Shown one piece after another: positions 39,912 through 51,581 of a stretch of DNA of 64,000 bases. The notes beneath the pieces were generated by a model, which saw nothing but the letters and a program-made list of their open reading frames with translations, did no database searches and was not told the DNA's origin. The position numbers and the translations under genes were made by a program. The stretch is from Zea mays (lineage: Eukaryota; Streptophyta; Magnoliopsida; Poales; Poaceae). The stretch lies in NCBI RefSeq assembly GCF_902167145.1, contig NC_050104.1:102187849-102251848 (forward strand). Reading direction: 5' to 3'. Each line of letters starts with the position of its first letter. The stretch's first letter is position 1.

Positions 39912-42900
39912 TGTCACACCCGGATTTTAGGGGGTCCAAAGCCCGGGCGCGAACATAATCACCAGGTGTGCTGGGACCAAGTCTCACACATATGATGATT
40001 CATGGCACAAGATCGAATGTCACATCTTTACTACATAACAGGAATTCTGTACAAAATAAATAAATAATTACATTATAAGGAGACGGTCCAGCAACCCAAA
40101 GTTGACTGGGAGACGACGGCCTAGATCTCTCTCACGAACTCATCACAGCATCCTCCATGCGCCTCATCCTGCGGTACCTGTTCTTGACCTGTGGGGGGGG
40201 TGAGACAGCAAGAGTGAGCTCACATACGTTCATCGCTCAACAAGTTGTGGAGAATAATGTGCATGAACTCGCCAAAGGTGGGAGCTCAGTGAAGTGTAAG
40301 GCTTACCAAAGAGGATGGTTATAGCTGAGCATTGCTTTTAAAGTTGGTCAAAATTTTATTAGCAATTACTAAGTATAAGTAAATACCAACCCAATTAAGT
40401 AGTAGAACAAAAGTAACAACATCACTTGCGATGCAATGCATATGACAAATTGAATTTAGTTCCATAAATTAATCATGTGAGGGTCCGAGCTGCTCATGAC
40501 CGTGAGCACGGCTAGTATACCAGTTTTACACTCTACAGAGGTTGCGCATCTTTACCCACAAGTCATGTTACCCATCTGCCAAGGGATCGCGACTTCCCAT
40601 ACACCTCTACCGAGGAGGCGACGCAGGGTAACACTACGAGGCCTTTACAAAGTTCCACTAGCTTCAGAAAACCCGCTACAGTTTATAGGAAGCTCCAATG
40701 CAGGGTTCTTGCCTGACCGCCATCGCAGCAAAATCAACCAAGGACCTCCCTACACTGACCACTCCCCTACTGCCCTTGCCCCTTTCAGGTAAGGTAGTCC
40801 TCCACTAGCTTTCCTAATTAATCAGCCAAGGGCGTCCATAAACCCTTGTGGTAGCACTGTTTTCCCGGGTGGTCGCCCCATGTTACAATTAACATAATGA
40901 TCTTATCATGAACAGTGATAATAAACAGATAATAAAAGTGTGATCATGAATAATGTATCTTCATACCCAAAACCACATAAAGCACTAGCAAGTACTACCC
41001 AAAAAGTTTAGTGGTAAACAAGGTATAAAGATAGAAAACTAGGGTAACATATTAGGTCCCATCAAAATTAACCTATGCAGATCATTATGATTAATCAGAA
41101 CATGGCTGGGTAAAAAGAAGTGATCAAGGGCACAACTTGCCTGGCACTTGAGATTCCAGGTACCAACTTGCTTTTCAGATGACATGTGTCCTCGCGCTAG
41201 TCGTAGCAATACAAACAGACATGGTATAGATAAAATTAACATCACACCAAACATAAATACAAACTGAATAATAATAATCTACGCGACGTTACGAGATCGT
41301 AGAAACAAGAACCACTAAATTCGGAGCTACGATTATTAAGTTATGAATTTCTGGAGTTATTGAGTACTTAGAACAGATTAATTTGAATGAACAATTTTAA
41401 TTCAAGTTTCATGGCTAAACAATGTTTTTAATTGATAGACAATATTAATACAAATTTATTGAAACTGGAATGGATCAATTTGGACTTAATATGAATTTTC
41501 TACTAATTAAACAAGTTTCTGGAATTATTTTTGTATTAAAAATCATTTTCTATAATTAATTTTCTATTTCCATTGTTCTCTGAACTGGGCATCAAAAACA
41601 AAGAAACGCAGGGGCTAACTCGAAATATTTCCCAGACTCAGGCGTATCCCGCGGGGGACGGCAGGTTGGTTTCATGAAAACAGAGGGTTTCTTTTATAAA
41701 ATGTAAACGGTGAAGGGGCATCGAGCCACGACAGCCACCTGATCGAAACCTGGCGGCCCAGATTAGATTGCCCATTAAGTGAACCGGTACGCGACACAGA
41801 CCGTTGGATCCCTAAGCAGCGGCCCAGATTTAATTACCCGAGATTCCATCGCGACCCTCAGATCCTGATCGAACGGCCACCCGCCCGAGCCGCGAAGGGT
41901 ATCCTTGGACTAATCTCGGCCGCCCGCGAGAGATCAAACGGCCAAGCCATAGTTGACATCTCGCTTTTAATCTCATCCGCTTGAATCTATTTGAACGGCT
42001 ACAAGGCTGTCTTCCACCCGCCGGCGAGTGACACGGCGAGCAGAACCATTTGCGCGGTGGCGCTACCGCCGGGGTACGCCCCAACGCTCCCCCAGTGAGT
42101 CTCCTATCCAACCGACAGCTGCTACGCAAGGAGGGGATGAAGGCGAACTCGATTAGAGCACGTACCGCTGATGGAGGTCAATGGGACGAAGAGGCGACGA
42201 CCAATGGCAGCTTGGTCGGTGGAGGAAAGCTCCGATGAGCAATCCGGATGGCCAGGAGCAAGATTTTGCCTGGTGAAGCCTGAGACGAGCATCAGTGAGG
42301 ACCAGAGTTTGCCCCTCCGACCAGGTTCCCGATCCCCCGCCATATTTCTTGGTGGTTTCCTCCCCGCGGCGGACCCATATTCCTTCCGGCGGCGCATTTC
42401 TCTCACCTCCCCTTCACCATCCCGGCCATGTAGCGGAAACCATCCGGTGGTTCGCGCGACACAACCGGTACCCTGCAGGCACCGTATGGCCATTCAAGCG
42501 AGATACTCGCGCGGCGGAACCTCACCTCAATCTCTCTCTTTCTTGCCTGCTCGATGGCGCTCTACTCCTTCCGATGGCTTTGATGCTCAATATATAGATC
42601 ACAGGGCTAGGGGCGAGTCTGAGAACGGGGATTTAGGGCCAATCGATGAGCCTCCCCAATATCCAGGGCGAGTTTGTTGCGCGTCCGCCCAGTCTGTTCC
42701 GCGGATTCCGTTTTGGCGGCTGTGTCGGCTTCGCTTGGTTACCGTGGAGCGGAAGCAGCTGACATGCACGGCCCGCCAGCAGTGGAACAACGGCGTGGGC
42801 AAGGAGACCGCTGTCTGAGGGCCTGCGGCGTGGGACCCGCACGTCAGTGACGTGGATAGGCGCTCGCGGCTTAGGCTGGAGAATGGGTCGAGCAGAGGGG

Positions 42901-43387
42901 AAAACGGCCCATGCAGGTAAGTCAGTCCTTTTCTTTTTTTATTTCATTTAAACCTCTAATTTCAAATGGTCTTCAAATAAAGTTTAAATTCTAAACTTAA
43001 TTATAATGAACAATCAAAAGGATACCAGTATGAGATGCAATTTTATTTATATTATTTATTTTATTCAATTATTGGGGCAAATGATTCAAGTGTGAAATGC
43101 TCCATTACACAATACATAGAATCTTTATTACTCTTGTAGGTTAATTTAAAATTATGTTCCTATTTATTTAAGAGAGAGGACTTTCTAGTGTGTAATGTTT
43201 ATTAAATTATATTTTTAACTTAGTTCTTTTGGAGGACATTTCTAATCATATTATTTAACAAAGGTTGGTTTAAGTTATATGAGGGTATTTTAATCTCTGA
43301 TTATAAAAGACTTTTGTTTAAATCTTGGAATACTATCATAAATATTTTTTCCTTTATTTTTTTATTCTACCAATTTTGGGCTTTACA
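39912..43387 (-). mobile_element. Solo LTR (3.48 kb) of a long-LTR Ty3/gypsy family
   Basis: TGTCACACCCGG (39912) to GGGCTTTACA (43387) with a perfect TSD GATAA (39907-39911, 43388-43392). No primer site, gag or pol. On the reverse strand it starts TGTAAAGCCC and ends CCGGGTGTGACA, like LTR3 of C and the Del/Tekay-like LTR. The segment 42000-42850 is GC-rich, as expected for the promoter/leader side; ORFs there are low-complexity. A candidate last exon of an LTR-encoded peptide is at 40188-40121. Confidence 0.85.
40121..40188 (-). other. Candidate LTR-encoded last exon in the solo LTR
   Basis: After a C-rich tract and CACAG acceptor (reverse strand), 68 nt read G|GT then QEQVPQDEAHGGCCDEFVREI and stop. 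LTR3 of element C has two related copies (from 61111 and near 61977). The last exon of the Del/Tekay-like LTR also carries DEA and DEF acidic motifs. Confidence 0.4.
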
Positions 43388-43632
43388 GATAAGTAAATTG
43401 GTTAAAATAAGATAAGATAGAATCTTTTAAGATGAGAGGAATCTATTAGACATTCTTTTCCTTTAATGGGTAATATCTAAGTTGTCTAGTCATTTTATAA
43501 GCATTTTTATGCCTACATGTATATGCAGACGAAATTGTGGACATTACTCCGCAATTCGTCACACTCAATCAAAGAACCAAATCAAACAGTTATCATAAGA
43601 ACAAACATTCAAGCGTATAGATACTTACAAAA
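43388..43632 (-). other. Element C internal segment 2, middle part
   Basis: AT-rich, noncoding. It resembles 37600-37830 of internal 1 (for example 'ctcaatcaaagaaccaaatca'). Ends at the TSD of E2 (CAAAA, 43628-43632). Confidence 0.6.
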
Positions 43633-44489
43633 TGTAACACCCCTGGTGTTACCCAAAGCCCTGCCCAGAGCAAGCACATTTGTGTCCTACTTAAACTATA
43701 TGCTAAAATGGGAAGTGAAGGAACTCAAAGTTTAGAGGCATGGTTAAGATAAGCATTAACCATAACAAGAAAGAAATTATATCCTTCATACAATGTTCAC
43801 CCACAAACAAGGTTCCAAAACCCTAATTCCTTCTTAATCCCTTAAACCCTAACCATGGGATTAAAGGGGAAAGAGTGGGCAAATGATCAAAACATAAAAG
43901 GAACCTTTACTAAAGATGAAGTGTATTAGTAAAGCTACAAAATTTAGTAAGAGAAATATTGCAAAAAAAGGCCCAACAAAAACCCCAAAACAATTCTCCA
44001 AGAGGGGAACACACTTGAGCCTTTCAAAAAATTTCTAATCCCAAAACCACCCTAGCCCAAAGATCAAAGGTGTTCACCTTTGTGCTGGTGCCAAAACCAC
44101 TTGGACCAAATAGCAAAATGTACCCAAATCACCCAAGGCACCTCCCTGAAAAATTTGAATTCAAACCGAGGTTGTTTGACATGGTTTGACATCGGTTTTG
44201 TCACTGGTGAATAGTGCCGACAGACTTTACTTGGCGCCCGCATATCTCACAAGCTAGGGCATATCTCCCATTGGAACTTACACAAACTAGCTAGCCCTAG
44301 GTGCCAGGAAGAGATTTGCACAAGACCCTTGGCAAGATTCGCACGTTTGTGATCCCTGCAGGCGCTTGAACAAAGGCAGAAACAAACGCCCATGTGTTCG
44401 ACGCGTTCTGGCGTGCCAGAGCACGCCCTCGGCGCTCCACCCATGCGCGCAGCCCCACGTCGCGCCAACCCCGCGTCCACGCCCGCGCC

Positions 44490-44496
44490 TATAAAA
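44490..44496 (+). promoter_or_regulatory. TATA box of E2
   Basis: TATAAAA after 'cgcccgcgcc', matching the E1 site at 15701. Confidence 0.55.
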
Positions 44497-46441
44497 GCCA
44501 TCCCGGCCTTGACCGTACACCCACGCGCGTCGCTGACCCAACCCGAGCTCAAGTTCGCCGGAGTTTGCCCCGTGAGCGAGGTGCTAGCAGCCCCGCGAGC
44601 CACGACCACCGTAGACCGGCCAACCTAGCCACTCCCCGCCCCGTCCGACCCTCGGGATAGCCTCTACGGACCTCGGTGAAGCTCCTAGAGCCGGGGATTG
44701 AACTCTACCTCACCGAAGACACCGGATCGACGTCACCAGACTTCAACCGACCGTCGGCGCACGTAGACCGAGCTCCATGGTAAGTCTTCCGTCAATTCCT
44801 TGCACTGCTAGCATCCTTAGCACCGCGTGAAGCTTCCTTTGCCACTGGATTGAGCAATACCGCCGTGAGCAGGCCGGAGCGTACGCCGCCGATGAGCCTG
44901 ACCACCTGCGCACGTGGCCCGACCGATTCCGGTCATCACCGTCGACGAGTCGCACCTCAACGTGACCGCCTGGACCTCCCGGATCTAACCCCGCCCTTCA
45001 CCGGACCTCCCTCACCGGTGGTAAGCCGCTCCACCCTGTTTACTCCCCACGGTTACTGTTTCAAGGGGGGAGGGAGCTTAGGGGAAAAGAAGAAGAAGCC
45101 GGGGGGGGTTGAATAGTCAGTGACTTAGATGAATAGTCCCGCAGGGGTATGGTTTAAAGACTTAGTTAAAGGAAAGCCTAGGGGCCTCAGTGTAAACTGG
45201 TTTTTCTTTAAACCTTTTAAACATTATTCATTTAAATGCAATCAGAGCTTACAAAATTCATAACTCCAGTTTTATCCAACCAAATTTGGTCAAACTAATT
45301 TTGCTAGGTTATAAATAATATGAACTACTTAGGAAAAATACCAAACACCCTAAGTACTGCAGGAAATTTTAAAGTTTTGATTTAAATAGTAAACTAACCA
45401 AAAGCTAAATAAAGAAGGGAAAATAGCTATACTATTAGACTGACATTAAGAAAAATTAGAGAGATACTTAACCACTTAATACCTAGTTTAAAAATAATAA
45501 ACTCCTCAGTGCACCAGATTAGGGAGGATTTTACCATTACAACTTGCTTTGATTCAAACTTAAAGAAAATGGAAAAGGGAGTTTAAAATAAGAACCAGAG
45601 GGCAACCACATTTTTGCTAGCTTACTTTATTAACATAGTTCACTAGAAAATTTTGTTAAGCCCTCTGTTAGTACAAAAGAAATGTACCACATTTTATTTT
45701 ATGAAAACAATGAAAACTTAGAAAAATCCTAGAAAAATAATCCTAAGAAGAACCCACCCTAATCCTTGGGATAACTAATGATATGCTAGTATGAATCTAG
45801 GAAAAATATAAGTTCTGTTGTTTGACATTTTTCAAATAACAAGTTAGTTATAAGTACATTTTTGGCATTAAACTTTAGAAAATCACAACTAAATACCCAT
45901 TGGGTCTTTTTCTGTGATTTTTAACACAGAGACCTATTATCACCTAGGAATCTTGGCAAAAATAAATTTTAGTCCAGAAACCTCACCTAAATCAGAGCTA
46001 TAGTGTAAAGTGCCATTTTTTACCTTTACTTTTGTTATTTTTGCACAAGGAGTATCTGAATTAATTTTAACTTCAAATTTTTAGAATAAACCACAGAGGT
46101 CAATTCTTACCCACTGTAATTTTTGTAACATTTTTAGAAAATTCTAAATTGCCATGATAGTTCAAAAGCACTCAATAATAAGCAAAATAAAAAGTAAAAT
46201 GAGAATTTTTGGGGAGAAATTAGTGGTATGCAAAGTAAATCCTCCAAGGGCCCAAGGCAAACATCCAAGGGATGACTGAAATTTTAAGTTCATCCAAGAC
46301 CCTAAAATGAGTGGATAAAACCCTTAAGGCCGACAAAGGAAACCCTAGTGTACCATTATTTTAATACTGTTTCACTATACTTAGTGTTTACAAATTGCCA
46401 TATTATTAATATGCATATATCTTATTCATTGCATTCTATAG

Positions 46442-46561
46442 ACTGTAATCTCGCTGACGGAGAGTACATCCTCGTTCCGGAGCAAGGAGTTGCTCAGGAG
46501 GTAGTCCAGGAGCCAGCACCAGAGCCTGTCATCGAGGATCTGCCTGCCCCAGTTTTGGAAG
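46442..46561 (+). other. Candidate LTR-encoded exon a in E2
   Basis: 120 nt after the acceptor ttctatag, same length and frame as E1 17667-17786 (CNLADGEYILVPEQG, then LPAPVLEG). The border is again GGAAG|GCAAGC. Differences from E1 include several silent or conservative changes. Confidence 0.45.
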
Positions 46562-47522
46562 GCAAGCCCCGGTTTTATGCATAACCATATCTATATGCTA
46601 TTTTACTGCACTTAATATTTATAGGCTTGTACTGTGCACTTAAGTGTAGGAGTTGACTGAAACCTTAGTTGCATGAAATCAAATTTTCCTTTGTGATGGA
46701 TACTAGTATGCTAGGTCGAGTAGCTGCTTTGCTAATTAGGTATCTCGGTAGAAGTCGAGTGATTTTTTTAGCACTCGCGCGAGGTTAGGAATTGGTTGTA
46801 TCCATTTTTATATCAGAATAATGATGGTCTGTGGACAACGATCCATGGAGATGTGTTGTCTACGAGGCGAGAAATTGGAATAAGGATTAACGTGCGAATA
46901 CCTGTGTCAAGCGTTTAAACGTACTAAGCACATGCCGAGAAATATGGTAAATCGGTAAGCCTAGTACCTGAGTGAACTTGCCCGCAGACTTTACTCCTCA
47001 CGCGACCTGAGACGTGGTCTCCCATTCCGATTATGGTGGGTACAAGTGCGGTCACTGCACGACGGCAGTCGGGGTCAGTGAGGCATTGTACACCAAGGCG
47101 GTGAGCCCTGTTCTGTTGCCAGGGAATCGATGGGGACAGTTGATGTGTGTGGGGACGGAGTGCCTCGCCACGTCGTGTGTTTAGGTTTACCTTGCAAGGA
47201 TAAAAACCCGATTCGAATCGTTTGCTTCTCGCAGCTAATGAGACTGCTTGATCCATTGTACTGCATTGAGTAATAAGTGGAAATGTGTGGATTGGCAAAA
47301 GATGTTGATTGCTAAAATGTTTGCTACCATGTATGATTAGCTAGGTACACATTTAGCCTTAAGAGAATCACAATAAAACTTGAGTTAGCTAGTGCTTTTG
47401 GCAACCCAAACCCCTCAGCCAAACAGCTGCATGTCTAGAGGTAGAGGAGTAGACTCCTCACACAGGGTAAGTCTAGCTAAGTATTAGTATACTCAGCCTT
47501 GCTTGTGGCATAATTTTTATAG

Positions 47523-47629
47523 GTTCTCTGGAGGATATGGTTGCTGGAGTGACTTGGCCGTCCATCTTACCACCGGGTTGGACAGTCGAGTGGGACCCTA
47601 CCCCAGCAGAGGAGGAGCATGTGGAGTGA
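47523..47629 (+). other. Candidate LTR-encoded last exon in E2
   Basis: 107 nt after the acceptor tttttatag, in phase with 46442-46561 through a split Gly codon. It encodes SLEDMVAGVTW and the acidic end AEEEHVE, then TGA at 47627-47629. Confidence 0.45.
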
Positions 47630-47948
47630 TGGGCCAGGCTTCCCCATCCCTCCGTTTATTTATCGTTAGATAATTTCCGCTGCATTCCGAACAATGATCA
47701 CTACTTTTGACAAACTCCGATGATGTTGTAATAAATTTAAGTACTCCTTAATGTATGGTTTTTATGTTTTATTGTATTTGCTTTGCGCCTCACCTTCGAG
47801 TGAGTACGTGGTACTTGATCCTGTTAGTAGCCTTGTCAGACTAGATCCGAGGGACTGACGTTTTATTCCTATTTAAGTGTGGTCTAGCCTCTAAGGCGTG
47901 ACTTAGACACTTAAGTTGGAATAATTCGGGCGGTTCCGCCACACAAAA

Positions 47949-48197
47949 ATAGTTTTGTTTTTTCCTAAGATTAGGTCTCCTATTTCTAAGGGTCACTTTA
48001 GGTACAAAATTTCAAAGTGTGAAATTCACTTTTGTCTTTAGAAGTGAAAAGGTAAGAGTAATCAGAGTAAAGCATCAATAGATGAGAAAAGATTAAGAAA
48101 AGTTTAGAAAGAATCAGAGTAGCAAGGTAAGTATGTAGTGGTTGTCCAGTTCTATCTAGGTTCGGTCCTACAGTCAACATTCTTCTTATACCACTTC
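47949..48197 (-). other. Element C internal segment 2, right part, with primer site
   Basis: Noncoding, similar to 37850-38099. Ends 'cttataccacttc' next to LTR3, a primer site of the GGTATAAG/GGTATCAG type with one change. Confidence 0.6.
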
Positions 48198-48241
48198 TGT
48201 CACACCCGGGTTTTTAGGGGGCCAAAACCTAGGCGTGAAAT
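48198..48241 (-). repeat. LTR3 of element C, right end in element orientation (before insertion)
   Basis: TGTCACACCCGGG and 30 more bases of the LTR, ending in the TSD GAAAT of the Del/Tekay-like element. Continues at 60874. Confidence 0.7.
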
Positions 48242-48475
48242 TGTAACGCCCTGAATTTGGGGGTAGAATTTTTTCTTCTTTTCTCTCACCAAATTCAGGT
48301 GTTACTCTTTCCTTTTTCCCTTTTCTTCTCGCTAAGCCTTGATCTTTTCCAAAAGTTATAGCGAGAATTAGCTCGACATCTTGTGTAAGCAAAACCTAGA
48401 ACTATTTTTGGTTGTTGCATCATGCCGGATTATGCACTCTTTTGTTTGTGGTTGAGTGAATTGAAGAATTAGGCA

Positions 48476-48496
48476 TATAAGAATCAGGCATATAAG
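48476..48496 (+). promoter_or_regulatory. Paired TATA-like motifs in the Del/Tekay-like LTR
   Basis: TATAAG at 48476 and 48491 within a repeated 'aggcatataagaa'. The C-rich leader starts about 30-50 bp downstream, a sensible spacing for transcription start. Same in the 3' LTR (about 57776, 57791). Confidence 0.45.
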
Positions 48497-49919
48497 AAAA
48501 TATGGAAATTAGAAAAAGAAAAGCCTTTTCTTTTTCTCTCTCCCCCCTTCTCCCTTTTGGCCCAGCAGCTCCCTCCCCCTTCGCGCCGGCCCAGCTGGCA
48601 GCCCAACCGCCCCGCCTTCCCCCTTCCCGCGTGGGCCCCGCGGCGGCCCAGCCACCCCCTTCCCCCCGATGTGGGCCGTCCCGGCCGGCCCACACAGCGC
48701 CCGCCCCCTTTCCCCCCTTTGGGCCCAGTCGGCCCAACCGCCCCTCCCCCCTTTTTTCTTTTTCCAAAATTCCCTCCCCGTGGGCCCCGCCCGTCATCCC
48801 CTCTCCCAACTCTCTCTCCCCTAACCCTAGCTGCCGCTGCCCTAGCCGCCGCCGCCCTAGCGCCGCCGCCGCGCCCTCCCCCGCCCACAGTGAGGCTTCC
48901 CCTCTCCTCAACCTTCTCCCTCCCCTCCCTCCTCCTTCCCCTTCTCGTTGGCGCCCTCCCCCGCGCCCATGGCGCGCTCGCCCAGCCGTGCCGGCCCCGC
49001 CTCGGCCGCTCCGGCGAGCCCCCGCCCCCGTCCCGCGCCCGCTTGCCGCCCCCGGCGAGCCCCGCCCCGCCCTCGCCCGGCCTCGCTCCGGCGAGCCCGC
49101 CCCGCCCCTTCCCCGCTCTCGCCTCGAGCTCGCCGCCCCCGGCTGCGCCCCACCTCGGCCCCGCCTTGCCCAGCCCCGCCGCGGTCGCACCCAGCCGCGC
49201 CCGGCGAGCCCCGCCCCGGCTCGGCCGCCCGCCCCCGTGCCCGGCTCGGCCGCGCCGTCCCCGCCCCGGCGTGGTGGTCGGCCGTGTCCTCGCCCCACCG
49301 TGCCTTGCTCACGTCGTGACGGCCCTGGCATGGCCTCGAGCTCGGCCAAGCGTGCCCATGGCGCGCGACCTTGAGCTCGGCTAGCGCACGGCCCCGACGT
49401 GCGCATGGCTAGTTCGTGGCATGTGCGTGCGGCCTTGCGCGAGTGCTCGCGTAGTGCGCAGTGCCTTGGCACGACCCGTCGTGTCCCCGTCTACCCCCAG
49501 ACGCCCCGTCTACCCCCCCTTCCGTGTCCTATGCGCGCTAATCACGTGTTTATATTAATAAGATATGAGTCTCAATTTGGAAATTGGTTACGTTGGTTAA
49601 TTTGTATAGCTAATCGTCTATCTCATTCAATGTTAATCTACTAAAAGTGGTCACGTTTACATTAGTGCATGTAGCTAATCCTTTTGTTAGAACCAATTGG
49701 AACTAGAGCACGTAACGTTTAGTTATTTGTTTACCCGTAGTGCGTCTCGGGCATAAGCTTTAACTCTCGCGAGACCTTTCCCCGCCTCTTTCTAACCATG
49801 GTAAATTCATTATCGTATGTGATATTCTATGCGTATTTACTTTATTTGTTTTCTTGTATGGTGTACTGTTTGTTTCCTAATTTGAATGGATGGATGTATG
49901 TGTGCTTGCAATCGCATAG

Positions 49920-51063
49920 AGAACGATCCGGTTGAAGAGCCCGAGGAACTCGCAGGAGAAGCCCCTGAGCAGCAGTCGGTTGGTGGAGGCAAGTGTCCCT
50001 TGACCTATCTCTGTCCTATTCATTCTTTAATTCACCTCCCGCATTACACATTTATACTTAAGGATTGACTAGCTTTTGTGATCCATGTCCTTGTTCACCT
50101 ATTTGGGTTGGATTATTATGGTTTAGCTTTATGCTATTGCTTAACTCTAATCAATGAACATGATGAGATTATCTATGATACGTTGTTTTCCCCTCTCTTA
50201 TTATGATGTGATACTTGTGGTCTTCAAGGGGGCTCGAGCAGTTTCTCGAGTGCCTCTCCGTAAGGACCTGTTCTATGGATGACCGCCCGGGAAAACAGTG
50301 CAACCATGAGGGTGGAATGGGGTGCCCTTAGCTGAATAATTAGAGGATCCGGGGTGTAGTTCGCTTAGCTGTCGTGCCGTCAATGGGGCTCGGTGTATGC
50401 GACTCGCTCTGCCAAGTTTGGGTTCGCCCCTTGGGGAGGAGTGCGGTGCATTTAGGAAACCTAACGGGCGGCTACAGCCCTGGGGAATCTTTGTAAAGGC
50501 TACATAGTGATGCCCTGCTGGGTCACCTTGGTAGTGATCAATGGAGAGTCATGATCTCCGGGTAGAATGGGAATCACGGCTTGTGGGTAAAGTGCACAAC
50601 CTCTGCAGAGTGTTTGAAAACTGATATATCAGCCATGCTCGCGGTTATGAGCGGCCAAGGGAGCTCCAGTGATTAGTGGTACTTGATCAGAGACATTATG
50701 GTTTCCAGGTGGCTATGAGATCGATGGTTCTGGTTATGACTATGGTGCTGGTAAGTGGTATTCTTTCCGTTTGGAAAGGGTACATCGGGCTAATAACTTG
50801 GGTTAATGCTAAAACCTGGCTTTCTATTAGTAAATAATAATCTGACCAACTAAAAGCAACTGCTTGACTTATCCCCACATAAAGCTAGTCCACTACAACC
50901 AAACAGGATACTTGTTGAGTATGTTGATGTGTACTCACCCTTGCTCTACACACCAAACCCCCCCCCCCCATCTCCAGGTTGTAAGCATTGCAACCACTGC
51001 TCAGGCAAAGATGAAGCTGTGGAAGGAGACTTCCAGGAGTTCCAAGACTACGACGAGTTCTAG
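49920..51063 (+). other. Candidate three-exon acidic ORF in the 5' LTR of the Del/Tekay-like element
   Basis: Exon a 49920-49988 (acceptor cgcatag; acidic DPVEEPEELAGEAPEQQ; donor GGAG|GCAAGT), exon b 50709-50750 (tttccag ... GTAAGT; YEIDGSGYDYGA) and exon c 50978-51063 (tctccag; CKHCNHCSG, acidic end FQDYDEF, TAG). Lengths 69, 42 and 86 keep one frame through split Gly codons at both joins. A second frame through the same exons is also open and would start at the ATG just before a donor at 49800, so the true frame is not settled. The 3' LTR has the same exons. Confidence 0.45.
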
Positions 51064-51325
51064 GCGTGGCTTAGCGGCAACCCCCAGTCGGCTGCCTGTG
51101 AAGGCCGCATTTATCTACGTTTCTTTTCCGCACTTTGACTTATTGTAAGGACTATATGGACGTCTCAGACGTATGATGTAATCGACTATTATTTCCCTTT
51201 TTAATACTATTTGAGCACTGTGTGATGATGTCCATGTTATGTAACTGCTGTGTACGTGAATTACTGATCCTGGCACGTACATGGTTCGCATTCGGTTTGC
51301 CTTCTAAAACCGGGTGTGACATAAG

Positions 51326-51340
51326 TGGTATCAAAGCCGT
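51326..51340 (+). other. Primer-binding site of the Del/Tekay-like element
   Basis: TGGTATCAAAGCCGT, four bases after the LTR. It differs by one base in the core from the usual initiator tRNA-Met complement (TGGTATCAGAGC). Confidence 0.8.
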
Positions 51341-51581
51341 GCTGACTGTAGGACCGCTAACCTAGAGTAGAATGGTCGTTCTAAGGACTATAGACCTCTG
51401 TCCCTGCCTTGACTTTGATATCCCTTCAAAAGTTGGTCATACCGACCAAACCTATGTTCTACTATATATTATACCTTGCTGAAAATTATGTTTTATTCTA
51501 ATCCTTCATTTATTTATGGTTCATTACTTGCTGGTCATATTAATTCTGTTCTCACTCTTTTGCTTGCGGTGTCTTTTGTAG

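Larger units (their letters stand above)
43633..47943 (+). mobile_element. E2: long-LTR unit, probable solo LTR, same family as E1
   Basis: TGTAACACCCC to GGCGGTTCCGCCACA, 4311 bp, with perfect TSD CAAAA (43628-43632, 47944-47948). It is collinear with E1 apart from the CACTA insertion in E1. No gag, pol or terminal direct repeats. TATA box at 44490. The interior 45150-46330 is AT-rich and noncoding. It carries the same two candidate exons as E1. Confidence 0.85.
48242..51321 (+). repeat. 5' LTR of the Del/Tekay-like element
   Basis: TGTAACGCCCTG to CCGGGTGTGACA. Two TATAAG motifs (48476, 48491) precede an extremely C-rich, proline-coding stretch (48530-49400), then AT-rich sequence with three candidate exons. 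Long frames in the C-rich part exist on both strands and reflect composition. Confidence 0.9.

Noticed and set aside
41830..42842. ORFs around 42122-42818 in the solo LTR
   Set aside because: GC-rich leader side of the LTR, overlapping frames on both strands, no recognisable motif.
48420..49472. Long ORFs up to 350 codons on both strands in the C-rich part of the LTRs (also 57785-58978)
   Set aside because: Several overlapping frames on both strands are open at once and give Pro/Arg/Gly/Ala repeats. This is the effect of very high GC content, not coding. The two LTR copies also differ by large indels there.
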